A model generated the notes under the pieces. It was not told the DNA's origin, searched no databases, and saw only the letters and a list, made by a program, of their open reading frames with translations. Shown here piece after piece: positions 1-8,235 of a stretch of 27,505 nt of DNA (its first letter is position 1; each line of letters opens with the position of its first letter). Source of the stretch: Victivallis vadensis (GTDB lineage: Bacteria > Verrucomicrobiota > Lentisphaeria > Victivallales > GWF2-50-93); the NCBI GenBank assembly GCA_020718525.1, contig DYRX01000004.1, positions 7,709 to 35,213 of the forward strand, in the 5' to 3' direction. The position numbers and the translations under genes are program-made.

Positions 1-62
1 GTTTCTTCCGATGCGCTGGCAGGTCCGACGGTGGCAATGATCTGAGTCCTTGCGTTTTCCAT
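1..62 (-). CDS. pyk: Pyruvate kinase, N-terminal fragment cut by the window edge
   Basis: Only the first 20 codons lie in the window, because the gene runs off the left edge. The minus-strand translation starts MENARTQIIATVGPAS, which matches the conserved N-terminal strand of pyruvate kinases (T-K-I-[IV]-[AC]-T-[IL]-G-P-[AS]-[SC]). That enzyme transfers phosphate from phosphoenolpyruvate to ADP in the last step of glycolysis. The ATG at 62-60 follows a GAGGG ribosome binding site with a four-base spacer. A sigma70-like promoter lies about 80 bases upstream, so the gene is probably transcribed apart from the phosphatase gene before it. The motif is short but characteristic. The rest of the protein cannot be judged here. 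Confidence 0.8.
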   Translation of the reverse strand, partial: MENARTQIIATVGPASASEE

Positions 63-141
63 TTTTCCCTCTTTGCTGTATTTGAATCAGACTTCTGATC
101 CACGCTCCCAAAACAAGACATTATGTTTTCGCAGTGCCGGA

Positions 142-170
142 ATAATACGGCGCCATGTCAAGGATTTCAA
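142..170 (-). promoter_or_regulatory. Sigma70-type promoter for pyruvate kinase
   Basis: Read on the minus strand, TTGAAA (170-165) is followed by a 17-base spacer and TATTAT (147-142). This is near consensus at both boxes. Transcription would start near 135 and give a leader of about 70 bases before the pyk ATG. The leader contains the inverted repeat ATCAGA-CT-TCTGAT at 86-99, whose role is unknown. Confidence 0.6.
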
Positions 171-194
171 TGGCAGGCAATTATTATCAGCCGT

Positions 195-1685
195 TTAATG
201 CGTTGCATCTGCATCAAGGAATTCCTCCAGTGGCTTTTCAGGGGAGCTATTGCGCGATTCAATCCATTCGATGACCGGAGCCCGCCAGTCGGAGCTGACA
301 ATTTCCGGAGAGGGATCCGCGTTTTTGAAATCCGGACATGCTCCGTAGAAGAAACTGCTCACAAGGACATTGTATGTCTGACTAAGCTCATATTTCTTTC
401 CGCTCGAGGTCTGGACAAGCGCTCCATCAATTATTTTTGCCCCGCCGTAAACAGGGATTTCAATGCCCGGATTGAAGGAATTGATCTGAGCTCCGCTCAT
501 TTTTATCCGCAAGAGCGAATTTACGAACGGCATCACTCCGATCATATCGAGCACTCTAATTGGACCAGGCGGAATCTCCTGCCGGAATCCCCAAAGATTG
601 CTAATTGTCAGATCTGCCGGATATTTTGATAGCCAGGCTCTGCTGACAATGCCGCAGATTCCTGGTCTTACGGAGATCCCCCTGGCGCTGAATCCGATCA
701 CTTGCCCATAATCTTTCGCGACACGCTCCTTCCACAGGTCAATTTCGGATTTTACCTCCGGATCGGCGGGGCAATCTTCTGGTTTTCCTGCCATCCATAC
801 CTGTTTCGAAGAGATCACAGACGGGAGGACAGAAGCGTCCTGAGAACTGCTTTCGAAATCAATCCTGCTGTAGCTCTGCCACCATTGGCCACTGCTGACG
901 ACCCATGTTCCGCCGATTTTCTGCTGGGCGAGCTCGTGGCTGTGCCCCCCGAGCATTATTGGAATCCTCAAATCAGCGCAGTCTTTCGCCAATTTGATCA
1001 AATCCGCATGCGGGATATGGCTCACAAGTATGACGATGGAGACCCCAAGTCTTCTGATTTCCGGAACAATTTTCCGCAGGGATTCGGCATAGGGAAGGGC
1101 ATATAGCTCCTTTGCTCCGGTGACGGATGCGAAGTCTGAGACAGTAAGCCCTACAAATCCTATCTTTGCGCCCCGCCTCTCAACAATTGCGAAGGATGGC
1201 ATTAGCTTTGACGGGTTTCCGTCTTCGTTCGCAAGATTGCCGGCAATGAAGGGGAACTTGGCGTTCTCCTGAAGCCTTTTGAATCCGTCCACGCCGTCAA
1301 AATCCATTTCATGATTTCCAAGAACCGAGAGGTCGTAGCCCATTTTGTTCATTACAAAGATGCTTGGCAAACCCTTGTAGGCGGATGAGATTGCAGGCCC
1401 TGTTGCGACATCGCCGCAGGAGACGACAATGAACTTGTCGCGGGAAAATCCCTCTTTTTTCTTCCACGCCGCGCTCATTTCCGCCGCGCCTCCGATGAGA
1501 TGACCGTTTCTAATCGAAGGCTCCATCCATCCGTGCATGTCGCCGGTGACCAGAAGGCTCAGCTCAGCTCCTTGCACAGCAAGTGAAGCGACAAGAAATA
1601 TAAGGAATGCGAGGAGGCGCTTCGTCTGCCTGAAAAATTCATAGACCGTCAATGCTTTCATTGCATGAATTGCCTTGTTTTTCAT
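195..1685 (-). CDS. Secreted 5'-nucleotidase/UshA-type metallophosphoesterase
   Basis: The 496-residue protein has the two-domain plan of the bacterial 5'-nucleotidase family. An N-terminal calcineurin-like metallophosphatase domain carries the dimetal ligands GDMHG (48-52), GD (91-92), GNHEMDF (123-129), VSH (221-223) and GGHSH (246-250). A C-terminal nucleotidase domain follows. Family members hydrolyse nucleotides, UDP-sugars or cyclic phosphodiesters in the periplasm. A basic N-terminus followed by a hydrophobic stretch (about 24-39) and VQGA looks like a signal peptide, so export is likely. The ATG overlaps the ppk stop as ATGA, which indicates translational coupling. As the last gene of the phosphate unit it may release phosphate outside the cytoplasm for the Pit transporter. 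The exact substrate cannot be told from sequence. An internal ATG at residue 9 is an alternative start that would also keep the signal. Confidence 0.85.
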   Translation of the reverse strand: MKNKAIHAMKALTVYEFFRQTKRLLAFLIFLVASLAVQGAELSLLVTGDMHGWMEPSIRNGHLIGGAAEMSAAWKKKEGFSRDKFIVVSCGDVATGPAISSAYKGLPSIFVMNKMGYDLSVLGNHEMDFDGVDGFKRLQENAKFPFIAGNLANEDGNPSKLMPSFAIVERRGAKIGFVGLTVSDFASVTGAKELYALPYAESLRKIVPEIRRLGVSIVILVSHIPHADLIKLAKDCADLRIPIMLGGHSHELAQQKIGGTWVVSSGQWWQSYSRIDFESSSQDASVLPSVISSKQVWMAGKPEDCPADPEVKSEIDLWKERVAKDYGQVIGFSARGISVRPGICGIVSRAWLSKYPADLTISNLWGFRQEIPPGPIRVLDMIGVMPFVNSLLRIKMSGAQINSFNPGIEIPVYGGAKIIDGALVQTSSGKKYELSQTYNVLVSSFFYGACPDFKNADPSPEIVSSDWRAPVIEWIESRNSSPEKPLEEFLDADATH

Positions 1686-3757
1686 AGGCGCGACTTGTCT
1701 CTCAAATACTCGTAAGTCCTGATCTGGCTCCTGCTTTCGTCATTGGAAAGATTCAATGGAGTGTATCTGCCGTCCGGAAGCATGCTTCTTCCCTTTCTGA
1801 GATCTCCGAGCTGGAATTCGATTAACTTGTCAAGCATCTCCCTGGTGCCCGGATTGTCCACCGGAAACATTATTTCTATCCGTCTGTCGAGATTTCTCCC
1901 CATCCAGTCTGCGCTTGCAAGATAGTATTCCGGACGTCCTGCGTTTCCGAATCGGAATATTCTCGTGTGCTCGAGGAAGCGGTCAATCACGCTGACTATT
2001 TTAATCCTCCCCTCCTTGTCCGGCTTCATCCCGCAGACTCCGCGGACAATAAGGCTTACTGTCACACCCTGAGCGGCGGCGTTTCTGAGCTTGAACATGA
2101 TCTCCGGATCCACAAGCGAATTGACTTTCGCAGTGATTGAGCCTTGACCGGTTTCCGCGGCAATTCTTGCCTCGCGGTCTATGAGCTCGCAAAATCTCCC
2201 CCTCAGATAGAATGGGGCTATGCAGATTCTGCGGAGGCGCGGCGGATCTGAAAATCCACTCATCAGATTGAAGAGATCCGAAACATCCGCGCAAATTTCA
2301 GGATTGTCTGTGAACATTCCAATGTCGGTGTAGACTTTCGATGTCGCCTCGTTGTAGTTGCCAGTTGAAAGATGGACATATCTGCGTATCACTCCGTCCT
2401 CCCTGCGAATGACAAGAGCGGCTTTTCCGTGTATCTTAAGTCCTGACATGCCATAGATCACATGGGCGCCGGACTCTTCCAAACGCTTGGACCACAATAT
2501 GTTGCGCCCTTCATCGAATCTGGCCTTGAGCTCGACGACTGCCGTAACCTGCTTTCCGTTTTCGGCGGCTCTGCGGAGTGCCGCAACGACAGCCGGATCA
2601 CCTGAGCCCGCCCTGTAGAGCGTCTGCTTGACCGCAAGGACTGACGGATCGTCCGCGGCATCGTTCAGGAAGCGAACGACCGGCTCAAAACTTTGAAACG
2701 GCAGAAAAAGAGGGATGGAGCCGTGTCTTTTGATGAGATCAAACATCGAATGTCCAGGAGGAATCTGCGGATTTGGAAGAGGCGGTAGTGGAGAGTCGAA
2801 TAGGCGCTCATCCCTTGCGGCGCCTAGAAACTCGAAGAAGCGCGCCAGACTGAGAGGACCCTTCGCAGGAAAAACGTCGTGCGCGCCGAGATCAAAGACG
2901 CCCGCAAGCCATTTTGCAACATCATATGGAGCATCGGACGATATTTCCATGCGCACGGCTTTTCTGCGCTTAGTCGAGAGCAGGATTTTCTCCATGTGCC
3001 TCAAAAAGTCAGGGATGTCATCGTCCTCCTCGAGGGAGCTCAGATCCATGTCCTTCGTGATCCTGAAAAGAAACGCGCTGATCATTTCACAGCCTGTAAA
3101 GAGCTTGTCCAAGTGCGCCGAAATGAGTTCTTCCACCAAGACGAAGGAAAGGGAGGCAGGAGCGTCGCCAGGATGGCGCACACGTATGAACTGCGTCAAA
3201 GCGGGCGGCACCTCCACAAATCCGAATCGTATCTTGTCGGAGCCGGAGCGGCGAAGCTGGACGCAGATGTTTATAGCTTTGTTGTTGACGACTGGGAATG
3301 GGTGGCTGGGGTCAACGCCGACTGGAGTCAAAGTGGGAAAGATCTCTTCAAGGAAATGGCGTTCGAGCCTCTTCTTCTCGTCTTCGTCCAGCTCCAAAAT
3401 GGAGGCGACCCGGCGTCCGTTTGCGAGAAGCTCGGGCAGAAGGGTTTCATTCAGAAGCGCGTATTGGCATTGCACGAGCCTGTGGGCGGTGGCGAGAATT
3501 GCCTCTAGCTGATCCTCGGCGCTCATTCCCGCGGGGGAGTCTATCTTTGAGGCATGTCCGCTGTCTATTGCCTGTTTCAGGCTCGCGACTCGCACCATGA
3601 AGAACTCGTCAAGATTACTGCTGAATATCGCCAGAAACTTGACACGCTCAAGAAGCGGATTCCCGGGATCGGCCGCCTGATCAAGAACTCTCGAATTGAA
3701 ATCCAGCCAGCTCAGCTCCCTGTTGATTGCCGCAGAAGAATCCAGTTTGAGATCCAT
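1682..3757 (-). CDS. ppk: Polyphosphate kinase 1
   Basis: This 691-residue protein is full length for PPK1, which reversibly moves the terminal phosphate of ATP onto polyphosphate. The N-terminal domain opens with the hallmark NRELSWLDFN (12-21). The phospholipase D-like catalytic half carries the histidine predicted to be phosphorylated in KIHGKAALV (His443). The second conserved histidine is in FLEHTRIF (His597), and a C-terminal SADWMGRNLDRR block follows (615-626). The start follows AAAGGA, and only five bases separate it from the stop of the upstream ppx-like gene. The gene is therefore cotranscribed with an exopolyphosphatase homologue, a common pairing that places synthesis and breakdown of the polymer under one transcript. 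Nothing in the sequence suggests inactivation. Confidence 0.96.
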   Translation of the reverse strand: MDLKLDSSAAINRELSWLDFNSRVLDQAADPGNPLLERVKFLAIFSSNLDEFFMVRVASLKQAIDSGHASKIDSPAGMSAEDQLEAILATAHRLVQCQYALLNETLLPELLANGRRVASILELDEDEKKRLERHFLEEIFPTLTPVGVDPSHPFPVVNNKAINICVQLRRSGSDKIRFGFVEVPPALTQFIRVRHPGDAPASLSFVLVEELISAHLDKLFTGCEMISAFLFRITKDMDLSSLEEDDDIPDFLRHMEKILLSTKRRKAVRMEISSDAPYDVAKWLAGVFDLGAHDVFPAKGPLSLARFFEFLGAARDERLFDSPLPPLPNPQIPPGHSMFDLIKRHGSIPLFLPFQSFEPVVRFLNDAADDPSVLAVKQTLYRAGSGDPAVVAALRRAAENGKQVTAVVELKARFDEGRNILWSKRLEESGAHVIYGMSGLKIHGKAALVIRREDGVIRRYVHLSTGNYNEATSKVYTDIGMFTDNPEICADVSDLFNLMSGFSDPPRLRRICIAPFYLRGRFCELIDREARIAAETGQGSITAKVNSLVDPEIMFKLRNAAAQGVTVSLIVRGVCGMKPDKEGRIKIVSVIDRFLEHTRIFRFGNAGRPEYYLASADWMGRNLDRRIEIMFPVDNPGTREMLDKLIEFQLGDLRKGRSMLPDGRYTPLNLSNDESRSQIRTYEYLRDKSRL

Positions 3758-3762
3758 ATTGC

Positions 3763-5337
3763 CTATCCTTTCCCTTTGAGTACAACATCCAGTCCATAGA
3801 CATTTTCAAGCATGTTAGCCTTGGTGTTCAGCGCCCAATCACTAAGGACGGAGTCAATCGGACAGCCAACCTCCACATAGAAAAGCCCTGCTTTTCCGTC
3901 GAGCTTGAAATTCAAGGAAGCCCATTCGCCAATGAAGTCCAAAGAGTCGGCAAGCCTCAGGATTGAAGAGAGCTTTTCGACAATGATTCTAGATTCTGGC
4001 GAGAGATCAGTGAATTCCGGATGAGAGCTTTTCGGGAAGCTTCGCCTGTGATATCTTGCGACTGCGGCGACAAGCCCGCGCTCCTCTTCGGTGAAGCCTG
4101 GAATTTGTGTGTTTCTAATCAGGTAACAGCTGTGCTTGTGATGCAGACGCGGACTTACGTAGAGACCGACATCGTGAAGCAATGCGGCAATCCGCAAATA
4201 CGTGAGCTCCTTGCCTCCGAGCCCGTGAACAGGCGCGAGGGCGGAAAAAATTCCTTCTGCCGCCGCCATTACAGCATTGCTGTGAACTTTGTCGAAGCCG
4301 TATCTTTCTCCTATCTTGATGGCGCATGCGATCAGGTCATTTTCGAAGTCGCCTGGCGAGCCCGAGCGGAGGCAGTCCAGAATAAGGGCGTCTCTCGTTG
4401 ATACCGGCGGAACGATTATCTTGTCTGACGCGACGACGGACAGTAGCTGGGACACTATGATGCAGGAAGGCAGAAGTCCGACGGCCTGAAAGTCGGAAAT
4501 GCCAAATTTGACGGCGATTTCCGAGGGGACAGACTCTTCGAGGGCGGCAAAAACTTTTTTGAAGTCATCGCGAGGCATAAGCCACTCGCCTGCCTCCCCT
4601 GCGGAATTGTCACCTTTCAGCTTGGCAGCAATTTCTGCAATGATTCTTGCGGACCCCCCTGCAAGGATGAGCCCAGATATCTGGGAATTCCCGGCATGTG
4701 AAAGTATTCCGCGCAAGGATGTTTTAATGAAAGGGACTAGCGTGCTGATCAGGCGCCGCCTGTCAGAGGGGCAGTTGATCTCCTCGATCATCCGCACCGA
4801 TCCGTTGTTGACGGAGTCGGACATTGTAAAGAGACCTTTTTCGACAAGGCCAAGATGCATTGAGCCGCTGGTTATGTCGCAAAGAAGATAGGTCTGTTCC
4901 GCAAAATCGAATTTCGAGCCTATCGCCTCTCTTATGCCGAGAAAAATTATTTTTGCCTCGACAGGCGCTTCTAGAATTTCCACCGAGATTCCTGTCTCCC
5001 TGCGGATTTTATCGAGAAATATGAGGCTGTTTTCCGCCTCTCTTGCGGCAGAAGTCGCAACCGCCCGGACTCTAGAAACTCCATAGTCCGCGAGAGAACG
5101 CTTGAACTGCCGCAGAGTTTCGACCAGCTTGGAAATGCTTTGCGAGGAGATCTTGCCAGCAGTGAAGACATCCTGACCGAGGGCGATTGGCCTGGCGATG
5201 CTTTCTATGCTGGCCCCTATCGCGCCGTCGGCAATCTGAGTTATCTCGAGACGCGTGAAATGCGATCCGACATCTATTATGCCTATTGGTCCCGTGAATC
5301 CTGAACCTTCCCCTGAACTTCCGGCGCTTGACTGCAT
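3763..5337 (-). CDS. Ppx/GppA-family exopolyphosphatase-like protein with HD domain
   Basis: The 524-residue protein has the ASKHA-type Ppx/GppA fold (about residues 15-310) followed by an HD-type domain containing LLHDVGLY and HHKHS (around 390-410), as in longer exopolyphosphatases. The family removes terminal phosphate from polyphosphate, or hydrolyses pppGpp. The position directly before ppk supports a role in polyphosphate. The residue aligning with the E. coli Ppx catalytic Glu121 is kept (Glu127 in APVEAKIIFLG). Other signature motifs are altered: DVGSHF at 22-27 replaces DxGSNS, and CDITSGSMH at 153-161 replaces DIGGGSTE, so the equivalent of Glu150 is His161. The ATG follows GGAAGGA with good spacing, and the gap to the channel gene is 21 bases. 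It is certainly of this family. Whether it is a standard exopolyphosphatase, a pppGppase or a regulatory relative is open. Confidence 0.85.
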   Translation of the reverse strand: MQSSAGSSGEGSGFTGPIGIIDVGSHFTRLEITQIADGAIGASIESIARPIALGQDVFTAGKISSQSISKLVETLRQFKRSLADYGVSRVRAVATSAAREAENSLIFLDKIRRETGISVEILEAPVEAKIIFLGIREAIGSKFDFAEQTYLLCDITSGSMHLGLVEKGLFTMSDSVNNGSVRMIEEINCPSDRRRLISTLVPFIKTSLRGILSHAGNSQISGLILAGGSARIIAEIAAKLKGDNSAGEAGEWLMPRDDFKKVFAALEESVPSEIAVKFGISDFQAVGLLPSCIIVSQLLSVVASDKIIVPPVSTRDALILDCLRSGSPGDFENDLIACAIKIGERYGFDKVHSNAVMAAAEGIFSALAPVHGLGGKELTYLRIAALLHDVGLYVSPRLHHKHSCYLIRNTQIPGFTEEERGLVAAVARYHRRSFPKSSHPEFTDLSPESRIIVEKLSSILRLADSLDFIGEWASLNFKLDGKAGLFYVEVGCPIDSVLSDWALNTKANMLENVYGLDVVLKGKG

Positions 5338-5358
5338 GATTTTATCCTTCCGAATTTG

Positions 5359-6549
5359 TTAGGCGTTGGCATTCGTGTCGCCAGGAGGCGATACTGGCGG
5401 CAATGGATTTTTGTTCTTGTCCTGCTTCTTCAGCTCCTCCAGACCGATTTTCGACGCGTCCTTCGCGATCTTCATGGCCTTCTTTTCAACCATGTCCAGA
5501 AGCATGTCAATCTCGTGGCGCGGCGCGGAGAGCCGGTCGTAGTCCTTGAGCAGTTTAAATGCGAAGGAAAAAACGCGGCGCGTCATTTTCTCCTCCTCAG
5601 CCGGATTGAAATGGCTGAGAGTGTCCTTGAGCTCCTTGTCCTGGAAAATCTGAACGGCAGCTCCAATGATTCCAATCATGAACGCGACTCCGAAACATTG
5701 CTCCCACACGGCGATCATCCGAAACAAGTCAGTGACGGGGCAGATGTCTCCGAAATCCGTCGTAGTCACAGTCGTAAAGCTGAAATAGATCGCCGTAATG
5801 AAGCTCTTCATCTGCCCGGTCTCGTCGCCGAAAGACTTGGAGTCAATGAAACTTCCCGCATGACAAAGCATAGAGAAGCAAAATATTGTACCGACAAATG
5901 TCATGAAAAGCTGAGTCAGATTTCTTACCAGGCAGTCGTACCCGATTATTTTCTGGGTTGCAAAAAGACGCGAGCGGAAGCCCTTGATCGTTCTTTTAAG
6001 CCTGTCGAGGCGCCGCTTGGACTGCTTTTCGAGGCGCTTGACCCTTTCCCCTGCTTCGTCAAAGAAGCGGGCATCATCGCCTTGCCCCAGCGCAAGAGCG
6101 GCAATCTTAGCCTTTGTGCAGACATCGCCAATGGTTGACTTTTTGCAGGGGACTCCCTCGACCAGCTTGTGCAGTCTAGCTAAAACGCTTTCGCTCAAAG
6201 ATGCCCCAAAGACCGATGTGATCACTCCGAAGACGGCCCAAGTGCCGATTGCACAGAGGAGGAATGCCCCCACTGCGAGGAACCAAATGAACGGTGCCTC
6301 CTGAAAATGTCTTACAAGAAACGCGCCACCTATTGAAAAAATGAACATGGCAGTCGGTATAGCATAGCCGGAACGGACCAGCCTGTTCCCTTTGGCAATG
6401 CCCGCCAGCACTACGGTCGGCCAGTTGCAGAGAATTATGTATATGAGCCTCAAGCGACCCAATTCCGGACGCGACCTCCTGAAGCGATCAAGCTTTTCGT
6501 CAAACTCCTCCGCAAGCTTTTTCTTCTTTTCCTGCTCGCCGTTAATCAT
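5359..6549 (-). CDS. Two-TM pore-domain ion channel-like membrane protein
   Basis: The 396-residue protein has hydrophobic segments near residues 34-52, 62-80, 88-110, 213-232 and 276-300. Between the last two lies a re-entrant pore segment, SFTTVTTTDFGDI (257-269), which is the layout of the Ion_trans_2 potassium channel pore. The filter reads TTDFGD where canonical K+ channels have TVGYGD, so the first filter glycine is Asp. Selectivity is therefore uncertain. A charged, coiled-coil-like linker (about 160-200) separates the N-terminal membrane part from the pore. A soluble tail of about 95 residues rich in Lys and Glu ends in a Pro-rich stretch. No RCK/TrkA nucleotide-binding motif is visible. 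The gene sits between the phosphate transporter (30-base gap) and the ppx-like gene (21-base gap), so it is probably cotranscribed. I infer a link to ion balance during phosphate or polyphosphate flux. Confidence 0.75.
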   Translation of the reverse strand: MINGEQEKKKKLAEEFDEKLDRFRRSRPELGRLRLIYIILCNWPTVVLAGIAKGNRLVRSGYAIPTAMFIFSIGGAFLVRHFQEAPFIWFLAVGAFLLCAIGTWAVFGVITSVFGASLSESVLARLHKLVEGVPCKKSTIGDVCTKAKIAALALGQGDDARFFDEAGERVKRLEKQSKRRLDRLKRTIKGFRSRLFATQKIIGYDCLVRNLTQLFMTFVGTIFCFSMLCHAGSFIDSKSFGDETGQMKSFITAIYFSFTTVTTTDFGDICPVTDLFRMIAVWEQCFGVAFMIGIIGAAVQIFQDKELKDTLSHFNPAEEEKMTRRVFSFAFKLLKDYDRLSAPRHEIDMLLDMVEKKAMKIAKDASKIGLEELKKQDKNKNPLPPVSPPGDTNANA

Positions 6550-6579
6550 GACCTGAATTCCTGTTGTTTGCTTTTTGAA

Positions 6580-8172
6580 TCAGAAAATTGCTCTGAGGAC
6601 GATGTAAAGCAGACCCGCCATGAGCATTGCCGCTGGAAACGTGAAGATCCAGGCAAGTATTATGTCCCTTATGGTTTTCGAATGGAGTCCGGACTTGTTT
6701 GCCGTCATGGTTCCGGCGACTGCCGACGAGAGGACATGGGTGGTGCTGACTGGCATGTGGAGGAAGTTTCCAATGGCGATGGTGCCTGCGGCGACAGTCT
6801 GGGCGGCAAGCCCCTGGGCGAAAGTCATATGGCTCTTTCCTATTTTTTCACCGATTGTGACGACGATTCTTTTCCATCCCACCATTGTGCCGATCCCAAG
6901 CGCCAAGGCGACGCCAAGCATGACCCAGACGGGTATGTACTCGGCAAAGGATGCGATTATTTTCTGCTCTTTTTTAAGCTCGGAGAGCTCGTCGCGCGTC
7001 ATGGGGATTTGCCCTTTCGAGGAAATGACGTCCTTTATGCCTTCGTCTATCAGCAGAACGTCCTGCCTGAGCGTCCAGATTTCGCCCTTGTCAAGCTTGT
7101 GCAGAGATTCGGCTTTGGCAATGATCTCGCGGGCCTGCCTGATATTGTCAATGAGCGGGGCGATGTCAAGCTTGAGCATGGGCGAAAGGGATGCGACGCT
7201 TTTATCTGCAAAATTATTGCTTTCCTCGATATGCTTTTTCGCATGGAATTCAGACGTCTTGCGGTTGAGCTCCCTCAGCTCGTCGGCGCTGGGACGCGAA
7301 ACCTGCTTTTTCTCGAGCAGGTTTTCAACCCGCGCCATCGCCGATCCGATTGTCTGCAACTCTTTGCTGTCCAGAACTTTGTTCAGTGCGAAATTCGCAG
7401 GAAGGATGCCAATCAGGATGAGCATGATTATTCCCATGCCCTTCTGTCCGTCGTTCGATCCGTGCGTGAAGCTGACCGCCATGCTCGCAATAGTCATTGG
7501 AATGCGTATCCATATGCTTGGCGGCCTGGCGTGGGTCTTGTGGGGGTCCTTGAGATCCTTGAGCATTTCCGGAGGAATGTGGGCGAGAGGATGTGAATGG
7601 AGATGCTCGTGCCTTATGAAATATTTTAGCCCTAGCAGAAGAAGGGCGGCGGCGCAGAACCCGAAGACAGGGGAGATTAGCAAGGTCAAAAACACTTCAG
7701 AAACTTTGTGGAACTGAGCTTCGCTTCCATATGGGATGCGCCTGACAATCGCATCCGCAAGCCCCACGCCGATGATGGAGCCGATCAGCGTGTGCGAGCT
7801 CGACGCGGGAAGCCCCATGAACCATGTCCCGAAATTCCAGACGATCGCAGCTATAAGAAGGGCGTATATCATTGTCAGACCCTCCTGGGAATTGACGTTT
7901 GCCACAATTCCCGCCGGAAGCAGATGGACAATTGTATATGCCACTCCGGTTCCTCCGGCAAGCACACCGAGAAAATTGCAGGTGCCTGAGAGGATGACAG
8001 CCGGAGTCGGGGGAAGGGACTTCGTGTAGATCACAGTTGCGACCGCATTGGCTGTGTCATGAAATCCGTTGACAAATTCAAATGCGAACGCCGTGCCCAG
8101 CGCAAGGAAAAGCATGAACAGTCCAAAGATCGTCAGAACATCATGATTTACAATAAGATAGATGCCTTCCAT
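6580..8172 (-). CDS. Pit/PHO4-family inorganic phosphate transporter
   Basis: The protein has the inverted-repeat plan of Pit transporters, which import metal-phosphate or phosphate with a cation. The first PHO4 repeat contains GFHDTANAVAT (about residue 36 onward) and a PASSSHTLIGS loop. FTHGSNDGQKG (near 235) and MPVSTTHVLSSA (near 480) mark the second half. A hydrophilic insert of about 145 residues (about 266-413) lies between the halves, as in E. coli PitA. An ATG two codons upstream (8178) is possible. The one at 8172 is preferred because GGAG lies seven bases before it and only one or two bases before the other. The protein is about 530 residues, and at least ten membrane segments are visible. 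It heads the phosphate/polyphosphate unit and follows the second secretin-like gene by about 59 bases. A weak promoter may overlap that gene's end. Confidence 0.93.
   Translation of the reverse strand: MEGIYLIVNHDVLTIFGLFMLFLALGTAFAFEFVNGFHDTANAVATVIYTKSLPPTPAVILSGTCNFLGVLAGGTGVAYTIVHLLPAGIVANVNSQEGLTMIYALLIAAIVWNFGTWFMGLPASSSHTLIGSIIGVGLADAIVRRIPYGSEAQFHKVSEVFLTLLISPVFGFCAAALLLLGLKYFIRHEHLHSHPLAHIPPEMLKDLKDPHKTHARPPSIWIRIPMTIASMAVSFTHGSNDGQKGMGIIMLILIGILPANFALNKVLDSKELQTIGSAMARVENLLEKKQVSRPSADELRELNRKTSEFHAKKHIEESNNFADKSVASLSPMLKLDIAPLIDNIRQAREIIAKAESLHKLDKGEIWTLRQDVLLIDEGIKDVISSKGQIPMTRDELSELKKEQKIIASFAEYIPVWVMLGVALALGIGTMVGWKRIVVTIGEKIGKSHMTFAQGLAAQTVAAGTIAIGNFLHMPVSTTHVLSSAVAGTMTANKSGLHSKTIRDIILAWIFTFPAAMLMAGLLYIVLRAIF
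7388..7398. repeat. GCGAAWTTCGC palindrome, copy 1 (in the Pit gene)
   Basis: The plus strand reads GCGAAATTCGC, flanked by T and A, which makes a 13-base odd palindrome. On the coding strand it encodes Ala-Asn-Phe-Ala (GCG AAT TTC GCA). It is the only copy with A at the centre of the plus strand. Confidence 0.85.
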
Positions 8173-8206
8173 TAACATTCTCCTCTTTTGATTATCTCCA
8201 TCATTG

Positions 8207-8235
8207 CTTACATCTCAGCCGTTGCGGGCCGTCAA
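8207..8235 (-). promoter_or_regulatory. Possible weak promoter before the phosphate transporter
   Basis: On the minus strand, TTGACG (8235-8230) overlaps the stop codon of the upstream secretin-like gene. It is followed by a 17-base spacer and TGTAAG (8212-8207). The -35 box is strong and the -10 box weak. It would start a transcript near 8200 with a leader of about 28 bases and could uncouple the phosphate genes from the secretin pair. Confidence 0.35.

Noticed and set aside
2715..3512. A 265-codon plus-strand frame within ppk
   Set aside because: It is low in complexity, rich in Ser and Arg, and antisense to the conserved ppk gene.
6568..7717. Two long plus-strand reading frames (about 340 and 365 codons) opposite the phosphate transporter gene
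   Set aside because: They are antisense to a well-conserved Pit gene, show no recognisable motif and have compositions typical of reverse-strand shadows.
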